Shown: positions 18,083-27,701, counted from the first letter of the stretch. The stretch: 64,000 nt of DNA from CBDDBH01 sp965225625 (GCA_965225625.1 CBDDBH010000033.1:186001-250000), one strand, 5' to 3'. A program made the numbers and translations. Notes: generated from the letters alone by a model not told the origin.

Positions 18083-18733
18083 GTGAAACTTTTGAATTCG
18101 TTTGGCCCGAATCCACGCATGGTACGTATGTTTCTTAATGAAAAAGGTATTGAGCTCGACGCAGTCGAGCATGATCTCATGGCAGGCGAAAATCGCCAGG
18201 TGCAATACTCCGGCAAGAACCCGGGCGCGCAAATGCCAGCGCTGGAGCTCGATGACGGTACTGTGTTGGCTGAGACGGTGGTGATGTGCGACTACCTTGA
18301 GGAACTTAATCCTGAGCCTGCATTGATTGGCACCAATGCGCTGGAACGAGCCGAGGCCCGGATGTGGGATCGGCGCATCGAGCAGAAAATTACAGAGAAT
18401 ATCTACAACGGCTTTCGGTTTTCCGAAGGGCTTCAGCTGTTCGAAAGCCGGATGTATTGCATCCCGGTTGCCGCCGACGGGCTGAAAGTAGCCGCCCAGG
18501 AGGGCTTGGCCTGGTTGAATCCGTTGATGGATGGTAAACAGTTTCTGTGTGGCGATCGTCTGACCATCGGTGACCTCGTGCTGTATTGCTGTCTGGACTT
18601 TGCGGCGGGTGTTGGCCAGACGATCGCGCCGGAACTAACCAACGTCGCATCGTGGTTTGCGCGGATAGAGGCACGTCCCAGCGCTGCCGCCAGTCTGCAT
18701 CCGGCCGCCGAGAAAGTGGGCATGAAAGGATAA
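18083..18733 (+). CDS. Glutathione S-transferase family protein
   Basis: 216 residues with GTG start (GAGGTTAAG upstream). N-terminal thioredoxin-like domain (LLNSFGPNPRMVRMFLNEKG, PGAQMPALELDDG, AETVVMCDYLEEL) and a helical C-terminal domain with FLCGDRLTIGDLVLYC. Likely a cytosolic GST or GST-like isomerase. It is directly followed by an FAD aromatic hydroxylase gene (64 bp), a pairing common in aromatic degradation clusters; the substrate is not evident. Confidence 0.87.
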   Translation: MKLLNSFGPNPRMVRMFLNEKGIELDAVEHDLMAGENRQVQYSGKNPGAQMPALELDDGTVLAETVVMCDYLEELNPEPALIGTNALERAEARMWDRRIEQKITENIYNGFRFSEGLQLFESRMYCIPVAADGLKVAAQEGLAWLNPLMDGKQFLCGDRLTIGDLVLYCCLDFAAGVGQTIAPELTNVASWFARIEARPSAAASLHPAAEKVGMKG

Positions 18734-18797
18734 ACGGTTAGGCCACGACTCAGGAGTGCAGGGCCAGTCAGATACACCGTTTGCGCTAACCCTAACG

Positions 18798-19898
18798 ATG
18801 CAAAATAAAATCACGCCTGAACGGCCCGTGCTCGTCGCCGGAGCCGGGCCGGCCGGGTTGACGGCGGCGATCGAATTAGCCCGACTCGATCGACCTGTAC
18901 GCATCGTCGAAACGCGTATGGAGAGCCCGCAGAATTCCAAAGCGTTGAGCGTCAATACGCGTACGCTCGAGCTGATGGAAGCCTCGGGTATCACGGAACG
19001 TTTGCTCGCCCAGGGTCTGCGCGTGCCGGGCGCGCAGGTGCGCTCGGCAACCAGGGTTTTGTTTCGGTTCGATTACACCAGTATCAAGCACCGTTACAAC
19101 TTCATGCTCGTTTTGCCGCAGTCGGAGACCGAGGCGGTCCTGGAGGAACGTCTGCGCGAGTACGGGATAGCCGTTGAACGCGGTACGGAACTGACAGCGT
19201 ACGAACAAACACCCGCCGGCATCGATGCCACTGTGCGCGCTAACGGCACGGATTCGGCCATCGCCGCGAGCTATCTGATCGGCGCCGATGGCGCAAACAG
19301 TATTGTGCGCTCGATTGCCAACATCGCATTTCCGGGCGGACAAATGCCTCACCCGTGGAGCCTCGCCGATGTGCGCATGGATAGTCCCTGGGAAATCGAG
19401 CCGGCGAATCTCATGATCGACCCGCAAGGCATGTTGTTCTCGCTGCGCTTCAAAGAGGGAGTGTTCCGTCTCGGCAGTGATCACCCTAACGTACTTGCAA
19501 AACTCCCCGACGGCATGCGCATCCACGAGGTCTTGTGGGAATCGGATTTCGAAGTAAGCCACTGCCAGGCGGAATCGTACCGCGCAGGCAATGTCCTGTT
19601 GGCCGGCGACGCCGCACATGTCCATGCGCCGCTGGGCGCGCGCGGCATGAATATGAGCATTGAGGACGCCGTGCTGTTAGTGCAACGTCTGCTGGCGGGA
19701 GAGCTTGAACGTTATTCGGCAGAGCGCCTGCGCGCAGGTGCCTCAGCATTGCGCATGATCAGAGTGCAAAACTATTTAGCGACCTCCACTACCGGTGTAA
19801 GCCGCGTGGTTAGACGCCATATCGTGCCCGCGTTGTTGCGATGCCCGCCTCTGCACCGCCAACTGGCGCAACGCATGCTTGGCTTGGGATATGCCTGA
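18798..19898 (+). CDS. FAD-dependent aromatic hydroxylase (PHBH/UbiH-type monooxygenase)
   Basis: 366 residues from Met at 18798. Rossmann GAGPAGLTAAIELARL near the N-terminus, the DG-type motif YLIGADGANSIVR and the second FAD motif VLLAGDAAHVHAP define class A flavoprotein monooxygenases, which hydroxylate phenolic or N-heteroaromatic rings with NAD(P)H and O2. It is somewhat short for the class but retains all flavin motifs. An upstream in-frame ATG at 18756 lies too close to the GST and adds a non-conserved leader. Forms a unit with the GST gene. Confidence 0.88.
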   Translation: MQNKITPERPVLVAGAGPAGLTAAIELARLDRPVRIVETRMESPQNSKALSVNTRTLELMEASGITERLLAQGLRVPGAQVRSATRVLFRFDYTSIKHRYNFMLVLPQSETEAVLEERLREYGIAVERGTELTAYEQTPAGIDATVRANGTDSAIAASYLIGADGANSIVRSIANIAFPGGQMPHPWSLADVRMDSPWEIEPANLMIDPQGMLFSLRFKEGVFRLGSDHPNVLAKLPDGMRIHEVLWESDFEVSHCQAESYRAGNVLLAGDAAHVHAPLGARGMNMSIEDAVLLVQRLLAGELERYSAERLRAGASALRMIRVQNYLATSTTGVSRVVRRHIVPALLRCPPLHRQLAQRMLGLGYA

Positions 19899-19919
19899 CC
19901 TGTACTTGAGCAACGGGCA

Positions 19920-20642
19920 TCACCCCGGCGACTCAAGATTCCATTGCACGATCTCATCGAACGGTTTGCGCGCGAGTTTCGGCACTTGCGCGTCCACTGC
20001 CGGGTAGCCGACCGGAAATAACAGGACGGCAGATTCGTTTGCCGGCCGCGCAAGCAGATCGTTCAGAAACTGCATCGGATTGGGCGTATGCGTAAGGGTA
20101 GTCAGCCCCATGTGATGGATCGCTGAAATAAACAGACCCGCGCAGATACCAACGCTCTCCTCGACGTAGTAGTTTTTCTGCCGAGAGCCGTCTGCGCCCA
20201 CGCGGTAACGCTGTCGAAACAACACCACTACCCACGGTGCGTCGGTGATATGCGTCTTCTCCCAGTCTGTCCCAAGCTTGGCGAGCTCCAGCCGCCATTC
20301 ATCAGTCATGCGCTCAGTGTAGGACTTGTATTCCTCTTCTTCGGCCGCGGCCCGGATCTGCTGTTTGAGTGATGCGTCGTCGATCGCGACGAATTGCCAC
20401 GGCTGCTGATGCGCGCCGGAAGGTGCGGTTCCGGCGGTACGGATAGCGTACTCAATCAACGCCCTAGGCACGGACTCGCTCGAAAAATGCCGGGTAGTAC
20501 GCCTGCGCGCACATTCCGCGTACCAGTCATGCGCGCGCGCAAGCATCTCGGCTTGCCGATAGCGTGAAAAATCCAACGGCACGTAATCCGGCTGCGGGAG
20601 ATCGGGATACATTCGCCGGTATTCACTGTGCTGCCCTGTCAT
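19920..20642 (-). CDS. Nitroreductase-family flavoprotein, iodotyrosine-deiodinase-like
   Basis: 240 residues from Met at 20642 (a start at 20681 is also possible). FMN-binding nitroreductase fold: RRRTTRHFSSESVP, APSGAHQQPWQFV and GLTTLTHTPNPMQFLNDLL. The lid EEEYKSYTERMTDEWRLELA with a following TDWEK supplies the Glu-Tyr-Lys set that iodotyrosine deiodinase uses to grip the substrate zwitterion. IYD-type enzymes reductively dehalogenate halotyrosines. It could deiodinate or act on another halophenol; the activity is inferred. The upstream gene overlaps the longer start by 4 bp. Confidence 0.82.
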   Translation of the reverse strand: MTGQHSEYRRMYPDLPQPDYVPLDFSRYRQAEMLARAHDWYAECARRRTTRHFSSESVPRALIEYAIRTAGTAPSGAHQQPWQFVAIDDASLKQQIRAAAEEEEYKSYTERMTDEWRLELAKLGTDWEKTHITDAPWVVVLFRQRYRVGADGSRQKNYYVEESVGICAGLFISAIHHMGLTTLTHTPNPMQFLNDLLARPANESAVLLFPVGYPAVDAQVPKLARKPFDEIVQWNLESPG

Positions 20643-20677
20643 AGTTTTCTCCGAAACCGCGCCCGCTGCTGTCAATT

Positions 20678-21226
20678 TCACTCGTCGCTTTGTTTCCTAA
20701 TCATCGAGCCAGTTCCAAGGTCAATGCCGAGTTTGCGGTGATCGCTGTCGAATGCATCGACTTTCAGCGCCGCGATCGCATTCACAAGATCTTTTTCCAA
20801 GATCAACTCGACCAGGATCCGATTTTCCAACCAAAATTCAACCAGCCTGAAAGCATCTCTCCTCGAGCAATAAGAGGCTCTCCATTGTTCACGTTTGGCT
20901 ATCGCGTATATCTCGTCCAAACTTAACAGTGTCGTTAGCGCTATGTGGGATGCGATGTGGTTTACCGCTTCTTCCGCGCCTACATACCTGGCCATGGACT
21001 GGCGGGATGTTTCGGTATTCTGCAGGTCACCGTATTCGTTTCCCGAGCCGGGGCGTATCTGGGTATCGATTGGGTAAACCTCGACTGCAGTCGAATTGTC
21101 ATCGTCGAAGCCGACATAGAAGGAACCGGGAAAAGGAAAAGAACATCGCTTGCCGCCGCCCACTTCGCACAGTACCCGAGACACGAGTTCGGGATCTTTT
21201 GCCGGTAACGAGGTATGAATTAACAT
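20678..21226 (-). CDS. Hypothetical protein, possibly VOC-like
   Basis: 182 residues without a recognised catalytic motif. The start LIHTSLPAKDPELVSRVLCE and the strand FPGSFYVGFDDDNSTAVEVYPID resemble one half of a vicinal-oxygen-chelate (glyoxalase-like) domain. A helical part follows (IASHIALTTLLSLDEIYAIAK). A divergent VOC-like or ligand-binding role is possible. Same strand as the deiodinase-like gene, with a 4-bp overlap if that gene uses its upper start. Confidence 0.55.
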   Translation of the reverse strand: MLIHTSLPAKDPELVSRVLCEVGGGKRCSFPFPGSFYVGFDDDNSTAVEVYPIDTQIRPGSGNEYGDLQNTETSRQSMARYVGAEEAVNHIASHIALTTLLSLDEIYAIAKREQWRASYCSRRDAFRLVEFWLENRILVELILEKDLVNAIAALKVDAFDSDHRKLGIDLGTGSMIRKQSDE

Positions 21227-21244
21227 TACGAACGTTTCCCTAAG

Positions 21245-21712
21245 TCATTTGCTTGTCACGTAGGTAGATTCGAAGGTCGCGTAAGAACCTTCGATTTCAT
21301 CATAGTTGCGCCCATTTAACTCACCTTTCCCTTCGATGCCAGCAAATCGTCCAGTGCCCATAGTGTAAGCAAGGATCGCATGGTACTTGCCGGTACCACT
21401 GTCTTGAACGCCTTCAAATCTGAAGGAAGTCGTCGAATCATCGTCAAAGGCCATCGTCACATAGCCGAAAAAACTTCCGCCCTGCGCCCGATTGTCGGCA
21501 ACTTCCACGCCGATCAACGTACCGACCTCACCGCCTTCCAGCACCGCCAGACCCTTTATTTTTGCCAACAGAATCATGTGCTCAGGCTCATCGCCGACTT
21601 CCATCACTTGCGCATCTGAGACGTACACCATGATCTGACCGCTTAATGCATCGGCCATGCACGGGATCGCAAAGGTGAGTAGAAAGATCAAGGAAACGCG
21701 CTTGATGAACAT
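21245..21712 (-). CDS. Secreted beta-barrel-like protein
   Basis: 155 residues with a signal peptide (FIKRVSLIFLLTFAIPCMA, cleavage near ADALSG). The mature chain is beta-rich, with GGSFFGYVTMAFDDDSTTSF and YTMGTGRFAGIEGKGELNGR, similar in pattern to allene-oxide-cyclase/dirigent-type barrels. No catalytic residues can be assigned. It lies between the hypothetical gene and the fatty acid hydroxylase on the same strand. Confidence 0.6.
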   Translation of the reverse strand: MFIKRVSLIFLLTFAIPCMADALSGQIMVYVSDAQVMEVGDEPEHMILLAKIKGLAVLEGGEVGTLIGVEVADNRAQGGSFFGYVTMAFDDDSTTSFRFEGVQDSGTGKYHAILAYTMGTGRFAGIEGKGELNGRNYDEIEGSYATFESTYVTSK

Positions 21713-21750
21713 GATTACTCCTTACAAATTACCGTAATGAATCACTGGGC

Positions 21751-22677
21751 CTAATCCGCGTCTAAGGCCAATTCGGTCAGTGTATCTTCGCTGTCCGAAT
21801 ATCCTTGCAACGTTAACGGCCGCAGCATCATTCCGATCAACGACTTTGGTACTCTGGTTTCCGTCCCTATATTAACCGGCGGTGTACGCCCTTCCGGATC
21901 CGGGTAGAAGTAGGTCCCGAAAAAGCGATCCCAAAGTATGGTCACTTCACCGTAGTTGCTATTTCCCTCGCGGATCACCCGGCTGTGATGCCAGCGGTGC
22001 ACATTCGGCGTATTGAATATGTAGTTGAAAATTGAACAGCGAAAATCAATATTTGCGTGCGTCATGATCCCCAGATAAGCGTTCAGCGCTGCGTACCACA
22101 AGATCACGTCGGCCGGCGCCCCGAGAAAAAATGGGATCGGCGTCCCGATCACCAGTGATTGCACCACATCAACGGGATGGAAACGCCCGGTCGTTATAAC
22201 GTTAAGGCGTGGCGTACTGTGATGCACCGCGTGGAATCGCCACAACAGCGGTACCTCGTGCGCCATATGATGGGCCAGATTATTGCCCAGGTCGGTAATG
22301 ATGATGCCTAGAAACATCTGCGCCCAAAATGGCCATTGCGTCGGCCAGATATTGAATGCAATCAGCGGCTGATAGTTATCGATCAGCCAGACCAGCACCT
22401 TGAGGACAAAGACAATGGCAAGCCCGTTAACGACAAAATAGAGCACGGTCAGGGTAAGGTCGATCGGTGTCTGCCGATCGATATCCTTTAACCAGGATTG
22501 CTTGTAGGGCAACAGATGCTCGGTTCCAAGCAGAACGAGGAAAAACCCTACATAGACGTAAAACGTGGCCATCTCCGGATCGGCGCCTGAATCCCAAAGC
22601 AATTTCAACGACGTCAACGTGGCCACCACGAATACCGGCCATAATGTGAATGTCAAAACCGTTCGTAGCGAATTCAT
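21751..22677 (-). CDS. Fatty acid hydroxylase/sterol desaturase superfamily membrane protein
   Basis: 308 residues with four to five hydrophobic helices and the di-iron histidine boxes LAHHMAHEVPLLWRFHAVHH and TPNVHRWHH (plus His in MTHANIDF). These are integral membrane O2-dependent hydroxylases or desaturases of lipids, sterols or carotenoids. Neighbouring genes are catabolic; its substrate is unknown. The next gene on this strand, the molybdenum hydroxylase, ends about 80 bp upstream. Confidence 0.87.
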   Translation of the reverse strand: MNSLRTVLTFTLWPVFVVATLTSLKLLWDSGADPEMATFYVYVGFFLVLLGTEHLLPYKQSWLKDIDRQTPIDLTLTVLYFVVNGLAIVFVLKVLVWLIDNYQPLIAFNIWPTQWPFWAQMFLGIIITDLGNNLAHHMAHEVPLLWRFHAVHHSTPRLNVITTGRFHPVDVVQSLVIGTPIPFFLGAPADVILWYAALNAYLGIMTHANIDFRCSIFNYIFNTPNVHRWHHSRVIREGNSNYGEVTILWDRFFGTYFYPDPEGRTPPVNIGTETRVPKSLIGMMLRPLTLQGYSDSEDTLTELALDAD

Positions 22678-22755
22678 TGTCGACTACCCCGGCTTATACG
22701 CGAGCGGGGCGAAAAACCTGGGGTCCATGTTCCCTCCTGTAACGATTCGAGGCGA

Positions 22756-25104
22756 CTACCCGGCAGTCCTCGCGAGCGCAGACGTGATCCGCTCCGGCGT
22801 GAACGGCTGCGTGCGCACCCGCACACCGATGGCGTCAAAAATAGCATTCGCTATCGCTGCTGCAACCGGGTATTGCGGGGGTTCTCCTATGCCTGAGGCC
22901 GGCTGATCAGGCCGATTCAACAGCACCGTATCGATACGCTCCGGTGCCTGGTTGAATTTGAGGATTGGATAGCTCGCATGATCGACACTGGTGACCTTTG
23001 AGCGGTCAAACATCACCTGTTCAAACATTGCGCGGCTGATCCCTTGAATGATGTTGCCTTCGATCTGGTTGTTCACGCCATCAGGGTTAATGATCAGCCC
23101 GCAATCCACAGCACAAACCACCCGCGGAAACCGGACTTCACCGCTGCCGCGATCTACCTCCACTTCCACCACCACTGCCGCGCGCTCAACTATGGCTACA
23201 CCGCGCCCTCTGGCTTGCGGCGCTGACATCCCTTTGCCGTTCGGTGACGACCTCGACTTCCATCCGAATTTGTCGCGGGCTGCCCGCAAGACAGCACTCT
23301 GACGTGGATCGGTAAGGTGGCGAAGTCTGAATTCAAGCGGGTCATATGCTGCTGCCTCAGCCAGCTCATCTACGAACGACTCGACCGGGAATGCAGCGGG
23401 TACCAGACCAACGCCGCGCATGGAACCAACGCGGATTTGCAGTGGACCGTTGCGATGACTCGTCGTCCCCAAGTATTGCAGCACGACGTTTTTATTCGGT
23501 ACGCTGTAACTCGGATCGCCGGCGAAAGTTGCGTGCAGACCCCAATCTTCGCCTTGGGGCCATCCCAGTAACTGTGCTGTGATTAAGTTGCCCGGAATAC
23601 CACCGGGCCGATCCAGATAGGCCGGACGATTCCAGGCAGCAAACGACCACATTTGAGACTGCCAGGCGACAATCCTGCCGTTCGCGTCCACACCGCCGCG
23701 CAATTCGCTCACCCGCGGCGGTGAATACGGCTCCCAACCATGTTCATCGTGGCGCATCCACTGCACGCGCACGGGTTTGCCGATGGCCTGTGACAGCAAC
23801 GCGGCATCCGCGGCGGCGTCGTCAGCACCATTTTGGCCGAAACACCCGGCAGCGTGCGCCCATTCGACGATTATGTTTTCTGGCGCCATCTCCAGAAGCT
23901 GCGCCAGAGAATCTCTGAGCCCATACACTCCCTGGGTGCCAGACCAGATCCTCGCATGCCCGCCGCCAACATCGGCGATGGCGCACGAAGGTCCAATCGA
24001 GACATGCATTTGATAGGGGCTTTCGTACGTTGCCGTAACAACTTTATGCGCGCTCGCCAACGCGCCTTGCACATCGCCAACGTCGGCAGCGACGTGCTCT
24101 GTCTTTACCGGGATTTGCTTGAGTACATCGTAGAGCGATTCCATCGCCGGCAATTCTGCCCAATCGCTCCACTCGACGTTCAGGTTTCGCGCCGCCCTAA
24201 CCGCCTGCCACTCTTGTTCTGCTACGACGCCAACAAAATCGCCTTTACGCACGACCCCCACAAATCCGGGAATATCGCTCACGGATCGTTCGTCAATACT
24301 CATTAACCTGGCGCCATGCGCCGCCGGTCTGACAACGCGGCCATGCACCATGCCCGGGATCCGGAGATTGTGCAGCCACGGATATTGGGCGGTTACTTTG
24401 TCGGGTATGTCCGTACGTGGAATGGACCTGCCAACAATTTTGTAAGTCTCCGGCGATTTGGGTTTGGCGGATCCGCGCAGAATGGGTCCAAACAAATTAA
24501 TCAGCTTGGCCTGCATCTTCACGTCGAATCGGCGTCCGCCGACAAGCTGCGCGTAGGTAACTTGCCTGGACGACTCGCCCTGGACGCTGACGATGCCGTC
24601 TTCGATAAGCAATTGCTCCGAAGTAATTCCAAAATGCGTCGCAGCAAGACCCAACAACGCCTCGCGCGCCTGCGCCGCGGCCTGACGAATGGCAGACCCA
24701 CCCACGGCAACACCGGCACTGGCGGAGGATACGTATTGATCTGGCGTGGTGCCGGTCAGCCCCTGCACGTAGCGCATTTGCGCGAAGGAAACGTCGAGTT
24801 CCTCCGCAGCGATCTGCAACAACGCGGTGCCAATACCGGTACCGATCTCAACCTTGCCGGACAACAGCGTTACCGTGCCATCATCGGAAACGACCAGCCA
24901 CGAGTCCACCTCATCGATCGGAGGCCGTTGCAGTGCGGCAACGGATTGCGCAGTCGCGCTATTGAGCTGTTTTAGCAATGAAAACCCGACAACGAGGATC
25001 CCTGCGTCCTTGAGAAAATCTCGCCGTCGCAAACCAGCGGCTGTCAGGCCCCCGGTATTCGACAGCTCTCGCACTTCTTCCCGCACACGATCTTCAGACT
25101 TCAT
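22756..25104 (-). CDS. Molybdenum hydroxylase large subunit (IorB/xanthine dehydrogenase family), Tat-exported
   Basis: 782 residues. The N-terminus has a twin-arginine signal (GLRRRDFLKDAGILVVGFSL), so the enzyme is probably periplasmic. The rest matches the aldehyde oxidase/xanthine dehydrogenase molybdopterin domain of isoquinoline 1-oxidoreductase beta-subunit type: EIGTGIGTALLQIAAEEL, AHAAGCFGQNGADDAAADAA, RNGPLQIRVGSMRGVG and the C-terminal GIGEPPQYPVAAAIANAI with the conserved Glu region. It binds molybdopterin and hydroxylates N-heteroaromatics or aldehydes at carbon using water. Overlaps the small [2Fe-2S] subunit gene by 4 bp. Confidence 0.9.
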   Translation of the reverse strand: MKSEDRVREEVRELSNTGGLTAAGLRRRDFLKDAGILVVGFSLLKQLNSATAQSVAALQRPPIDEVDSWLVVSDDGTVTLLSGKVEIGTGIGTALLQIAAEELDVSFAQMRYVQGLTGTTPDQYVSSASAGVAVGGSAIRQAAAQAREALLGLAATHFGITSEQLLIEDGIVSVQGESSRQVTYAQLVGGRRFDVKMQAKLINLFGPILRGSAKPKSPETYKIVGRSIPRTDIPDKVTAQYPWLHNLRIPGMVHGRVVRPAAHGARLMSIDERSVSDIPGFVGVVRKGDFVGVVAEQEWQAVRAARNLNVEWSDWAELPAMESLYDVLKQIPVKTEHVAADVGDVQGALASAHKVVTATYESPYQMHVSIGPSCAIADVGGGHARIWSGTQGVYGLRDSLAQLLEMAPENIIVEWAHAAGCFGQNGADDAAADAALLSQAIGKPVRVQWMRHDEHGWEPYSPPRVSELRGGVDANGRIVAWQSQMWSFAAWNRPAYLDRPGGIPGNLITAQLLGWPQGEDWGLHATFAGDPSYSVPNKNVVLQYLGTTSHRNGPLQIRVGSMRGVGLVPAAFPVESFVDELAEAAAYDPLEFRLRHLTDPRQSAVLRAARDKFGWKSRSSPNGKGMSAPQARGRGVAIVERAAVVVEVEVDRGSGEVRFPRVVCAVDCGLIINPDGVNNQIEGNIIQGISRAMFEQVMFDRSKVTSVDHASYPILKFNQAPERIDTVLLNRPDQPASGIGEPPQYPVAAAIANAIFDAIGVRVRTQPFTPERITSALARTAG

Positions 25105-25568
25105 GCGCGCGCTACCTTAGCGTAGCGCTTCACCGCGCGAATAACGCGCAAGTACATCGCACAACGACACAAATTATGTTGCAGCGCCTCTCGGATCTCG
25201 CCATCCGTCGGATTGTGATTCTTGTCGACTAAAACCTTCGCGGTCATGATCATGCCGTTTATGCAATATCCGCACTGTACGGCTTGCTCGTCGATAAAAG
25301 CCTGTTGGATCGGATGGGGATTGTCTGTCGTTCCCAGCCCTTCCAAGGTCGTAACAGCAGTGCCCTCGACTGCGGCAACCGGCGTAACACAAGAGCGCAC
25401 GACCTCACCGTTGACGATGACGGCGCACGCGCCGCACTGGCCCAAACCGCAACCAAACATCGGACCGTTCAGCTCCAGTTGATTGCGCAATACATAGAGC
25501 AACGGCGTATCGGGCGAAATGTCGACGCTGACTGCTCGATCATTGACCCTCAATTTGACGATGCTCAT
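25101..25568 (-). CDS. [2Fe-2S] subunit of molybdenum hydroxylase (IorA/CoxS type)
   Basis: 155 residues. Plant-type cluster ligands are in FGCGLGQCGACAV with a fourth Cys at RSCVTP, and the second, helical-domain cluster is QCGYCINGMI...CRCAMYL. It passes electrons from the molybdenum subunit to an external acceptor, probably a cytochrome c given IorAB-type organisation without an FAD subunit. Its stop overlaps the start of the large subunit by 4 bp (ATGA). Confidence 0.92.
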   Translation of the reverse strand: MSIVKLRVNDRAVSVDISPDTPLLYVLRNQLELNGPMFGCGLGQCGACAVIVNGEVVRSCVTPVAAVEGTAVTTLEGLGTTDNPHPIQQAFIDEQAVQCGYCINGMIMTAKVLVDKNHNPTDGEIREALQHNLCRCAMYLRVIRAVKRYAKVARA

Positions 25569-25641
25569 CGCCTATTTCGTCCACCGTCTGAAAACGCTGC
25601 AATCATTGTGACTAATTGGAGGTTGGACACCTTCACCTAAA

Positions 25642-26436
25642 TCAACGCCCTTTGAATTCCGGCTTGCGTTTGGCCATGAACGCCTCGACCCCTTCTGCGA
25701 AATCATCGCTGGTATAAGCTCGAACGATTAGTTCGTCGCTTTCTTGGGGACGACGATGTGCGAGCAACCGATTAATACCCGCTTTCGTCACCGCTAGAGT
25801 GATGGGCGCGTGGTTTGTAATCTCGACGGCAATCGCCTGGACCTCTTCATAGAATTTGTCCTCCGACATGACCGCATTGACGAGACCGCAATCCAGTGCC
25901 TGGTCGGCGTCGATTAAGCGCGCACGAAAGATTAACTCTTTAGTTCTCGCCGGACCGATCAGGTCCACCAGGCGCGCGCAGTTGGCAACCGACAGACAGT
26001 TGCCCAGGGTACGTGCGATCGGCATGCCAAAAGTACTGCGTGGCGTGCAGTAGCGCAGGTCACAAACCGCCGCAATAGCGGCACCACCGCCAACGACAAC
26101 GCCGTCAATAGCCGCGATCGTTGGCTTACTCACGCTCTCAAGTCGCCCAACCACGTCCTCCAAACGTCTTTCGTACGCGAGTGCTTCCTCTGCCGTTCGC
26201 AGATCCTCGAACTGGGTAATATCGGTGCCCGCGACAAAGGCCTTACTACCCGCTCCCCTCAACACCAGTACGCGGATATCCGGATCGGCATCTACATGCT
26301 CGCAGGCGTCGAAAAGTCCGTCGTACATCGCCCAGGTCATAGCGTTGCGGGCTTGCGGCCGGTTAAAGATCACCTGCGCTATCGAACCGTCGCGATCGAA
26401 CAGGAGTTCGGGCTCTTTTGCGGCTTGCTCAGTCAC
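25642..26436 (-). CDS. Enoyl-CoA hydratase/isomerase family protein
   Basis: 264 residues from a GTG start at 26436 that overlaps the CoA-transferase stop by 4 bp (GTGA). Crotonase fold: QVIFNRPQARNAMTWAMYD, oxyanion-hole segments SKAFVAGTDITQF and IDGVVVGGGAAIAAVCDLRY, and the C-terminal EGVEAFMAKRKPEFKGR. Acts on CoA thioesters by hydration, isomerisation or C-C cleavage. Coupled to the CaiB/BaiF gene upstream, so the substrate is probably the CoA ester that enzyme makes. Confidence 0.9.
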   Translation of the reverse strand: MTEQAAKEPELLFDRDGSIAQVIFNRPQARNAMTWAMYDGLFDACEHVDADPDIRVLVLRGAGSKAFVAGTDITQFEDLRTAEEALAYERRLEDVVGRLESVSKPTIAAIDGVVVGGGAAIAAVCDLRYCTPRSTFGMPIARTLGNCLSVANCARLVDLIGPARTKELIFRARLIDADQALDCGLVNAVMSEDKFYEEVQAIAVEITNHAPITLAVTKAGINRLLAHRRPQESDELIVRAYTSDDFAEGVEAFMAKRKPEFKGR

Positions 26437-27701
26437 GGATTGCGGGCATCTTGTTGTTGACGAATTCCCGCACCGAGCACGGCCGCGCCGCAACTGGCGA
26501 GATCCTCGATTGCCGCGTGGTTATAGCCGAGTTCACCAAGTATCTCCGCCGTCTGCGCGCCGTAGCACGGGGCGGCACGGGCGAGTACCGCCGGCGTTTT
26601 CGACAGCTTAACCGCTGGCCCCAGAACGCGGGTTCGTCCGAACTCAGGATGTTCGATCTCCTGCACCATATCGCGTGCCCGAACGTGCGGATCGTTGAAA
26701 ACCTCTTCGTAGTCCAGGATCGGTCCGGCAGGAACGCCGGCCTCATCCAAGCGCTGCAACCAGAATGCCCGCGACTGCGTCATCGTTACCGCCTCAATCG
26801 CGTCAATAAGTTGTTCTGTGTTACTCAGGCGATCTGCGTTGTCGGCGTACGCAGGGTTGCTTGGCAACTCCTCGCGACCGATAGCCTCGGCAAAGCGTTC
26901 CCAACTGCGCTGATTAGCAGCACCGAGCGTAATGTAACCATCAGCGCAGCGTATGGCCTGATAGGGCGCAAACATCCGGTGCGCGGATCCAAGCGGCGCC
27001 GGTGTTCCCCGACCGGAAAAATATTCCGTCGCCTCCCAGATAGACAAGGCAACGCCGGCTTCCAGCAGCGACGTGTCGATGTGTTGACCTTCTCCTGTAT
27101 TTTGCCGGTGGATGTAAGCGGCCAGGATAGCTTGCAGAGCGAACAATCCCGCGCCCAGATCAGTTACCGGGATCCCGCACTTGACTGGCGCGCTGTCGGG
27201 ATTGCCGGTAACCGACATCAGGCCCGACATACCCTGCGCAACGAGATCGAAACCGCCTTTGCCGGCGTAGGGCCCAGTCTGTCCAAAGCCCGATATCGAA
27301 GCGTAGATCAGCGCGGGGTTCATTTCGCTGACTTTTGGATAGCCCAGACCCAACCCAGCCATCACACCCGGGCGATAATTTTCGACCAGCACGTCGGCAC
27401 GTTTAACGAGCGCATACACAACTTCTGTCGTCCGTGGGTGTTTGAGGTTCAAGACGATGCCTCGCTTGTTTCGATTTACCGCTGCATAGCCCGGGCTCTC
27501 CATCCCGGTACTGCCGGCCATCTTGCGCGTTGGATCGCCACTGGGGGACTCGATCTTGATGACATCGGCGCCCATATCGCCGAGCAGCATAGTGCAAAAC
27601 GGGCCTGCCATTACCTGAGTAAAATCCAACACGCACATACCGCTTAAAGCCTGCACGGTCGGCGATGATCGGGCTTGGCTCACATTTTCTTTTCCATCCA
27701 C
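26433..27701 (-). CDS. CaiB/BaiF family III CoA-transferase
   Basis: 422 residues. Class III CoA-transferase marks: LDFTQVMAGPFCTMLLGDMG, ADVIKIESPSGDPTRKM, NRNKRGIVLNLKHP, and the catalytic Asp in QHIDTSLLEAGVA. It moves CoA from a donor thioester onto a carboxylic acid via acyl-aspartyl intermediates. Together with the overlapping enoyl-CoA hydratase it forms a two-gene CoA-ester module at the head of the molybdenum hydroxylase region. A long open frame on the opposite strand (26418-27647) is a coding shadow. Confidence 0.92.
   Translation of the reverse strand: MDGKENVSQARSSPTVQALSGMCVLDFTQVMAGPFCTMLLGDMGADVIKIESPSGDPTRKMAGSTGMESPGYAAVNRNKRGIVLNLKHPRTTEVVYALVKRADVLVENYRPGVMAGLGLGYPKVSEMNPALIYASISGFGQTGPYAGKGGFDLVAQGMSGLMSVTGNPDSAPVKCGIPVTDLGAGLFALQAILAAYIHRQNTGEGQHIDTSLLEAGVALSIWEATEYFSGRGTPAPLGSAHRMFAPYQAIRCADGYITLGAANQRSWERFAEAIGREELPSNPAYADNADRLSNTEQLIDAIEAVTMTQSRAFWLQRLDEAGVPAGPILDYEEVFNDPHVRARDMVQEIEHPEFGRTRVLGPAVKLSKTPAVLARAAPCYGAQTAEILGELGYNHAAIEDLASCGAAVLGAGIRQQQDARNP

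Noticed and set aside
26418..27647. Long open frame (409 codons) on the plus strand
   Set aside because: Lies fully antisense to the CaiB/BaiF gene, whose motifs are unambiguous; the plus-strand translation is rich in Arg and Cys with no fold.
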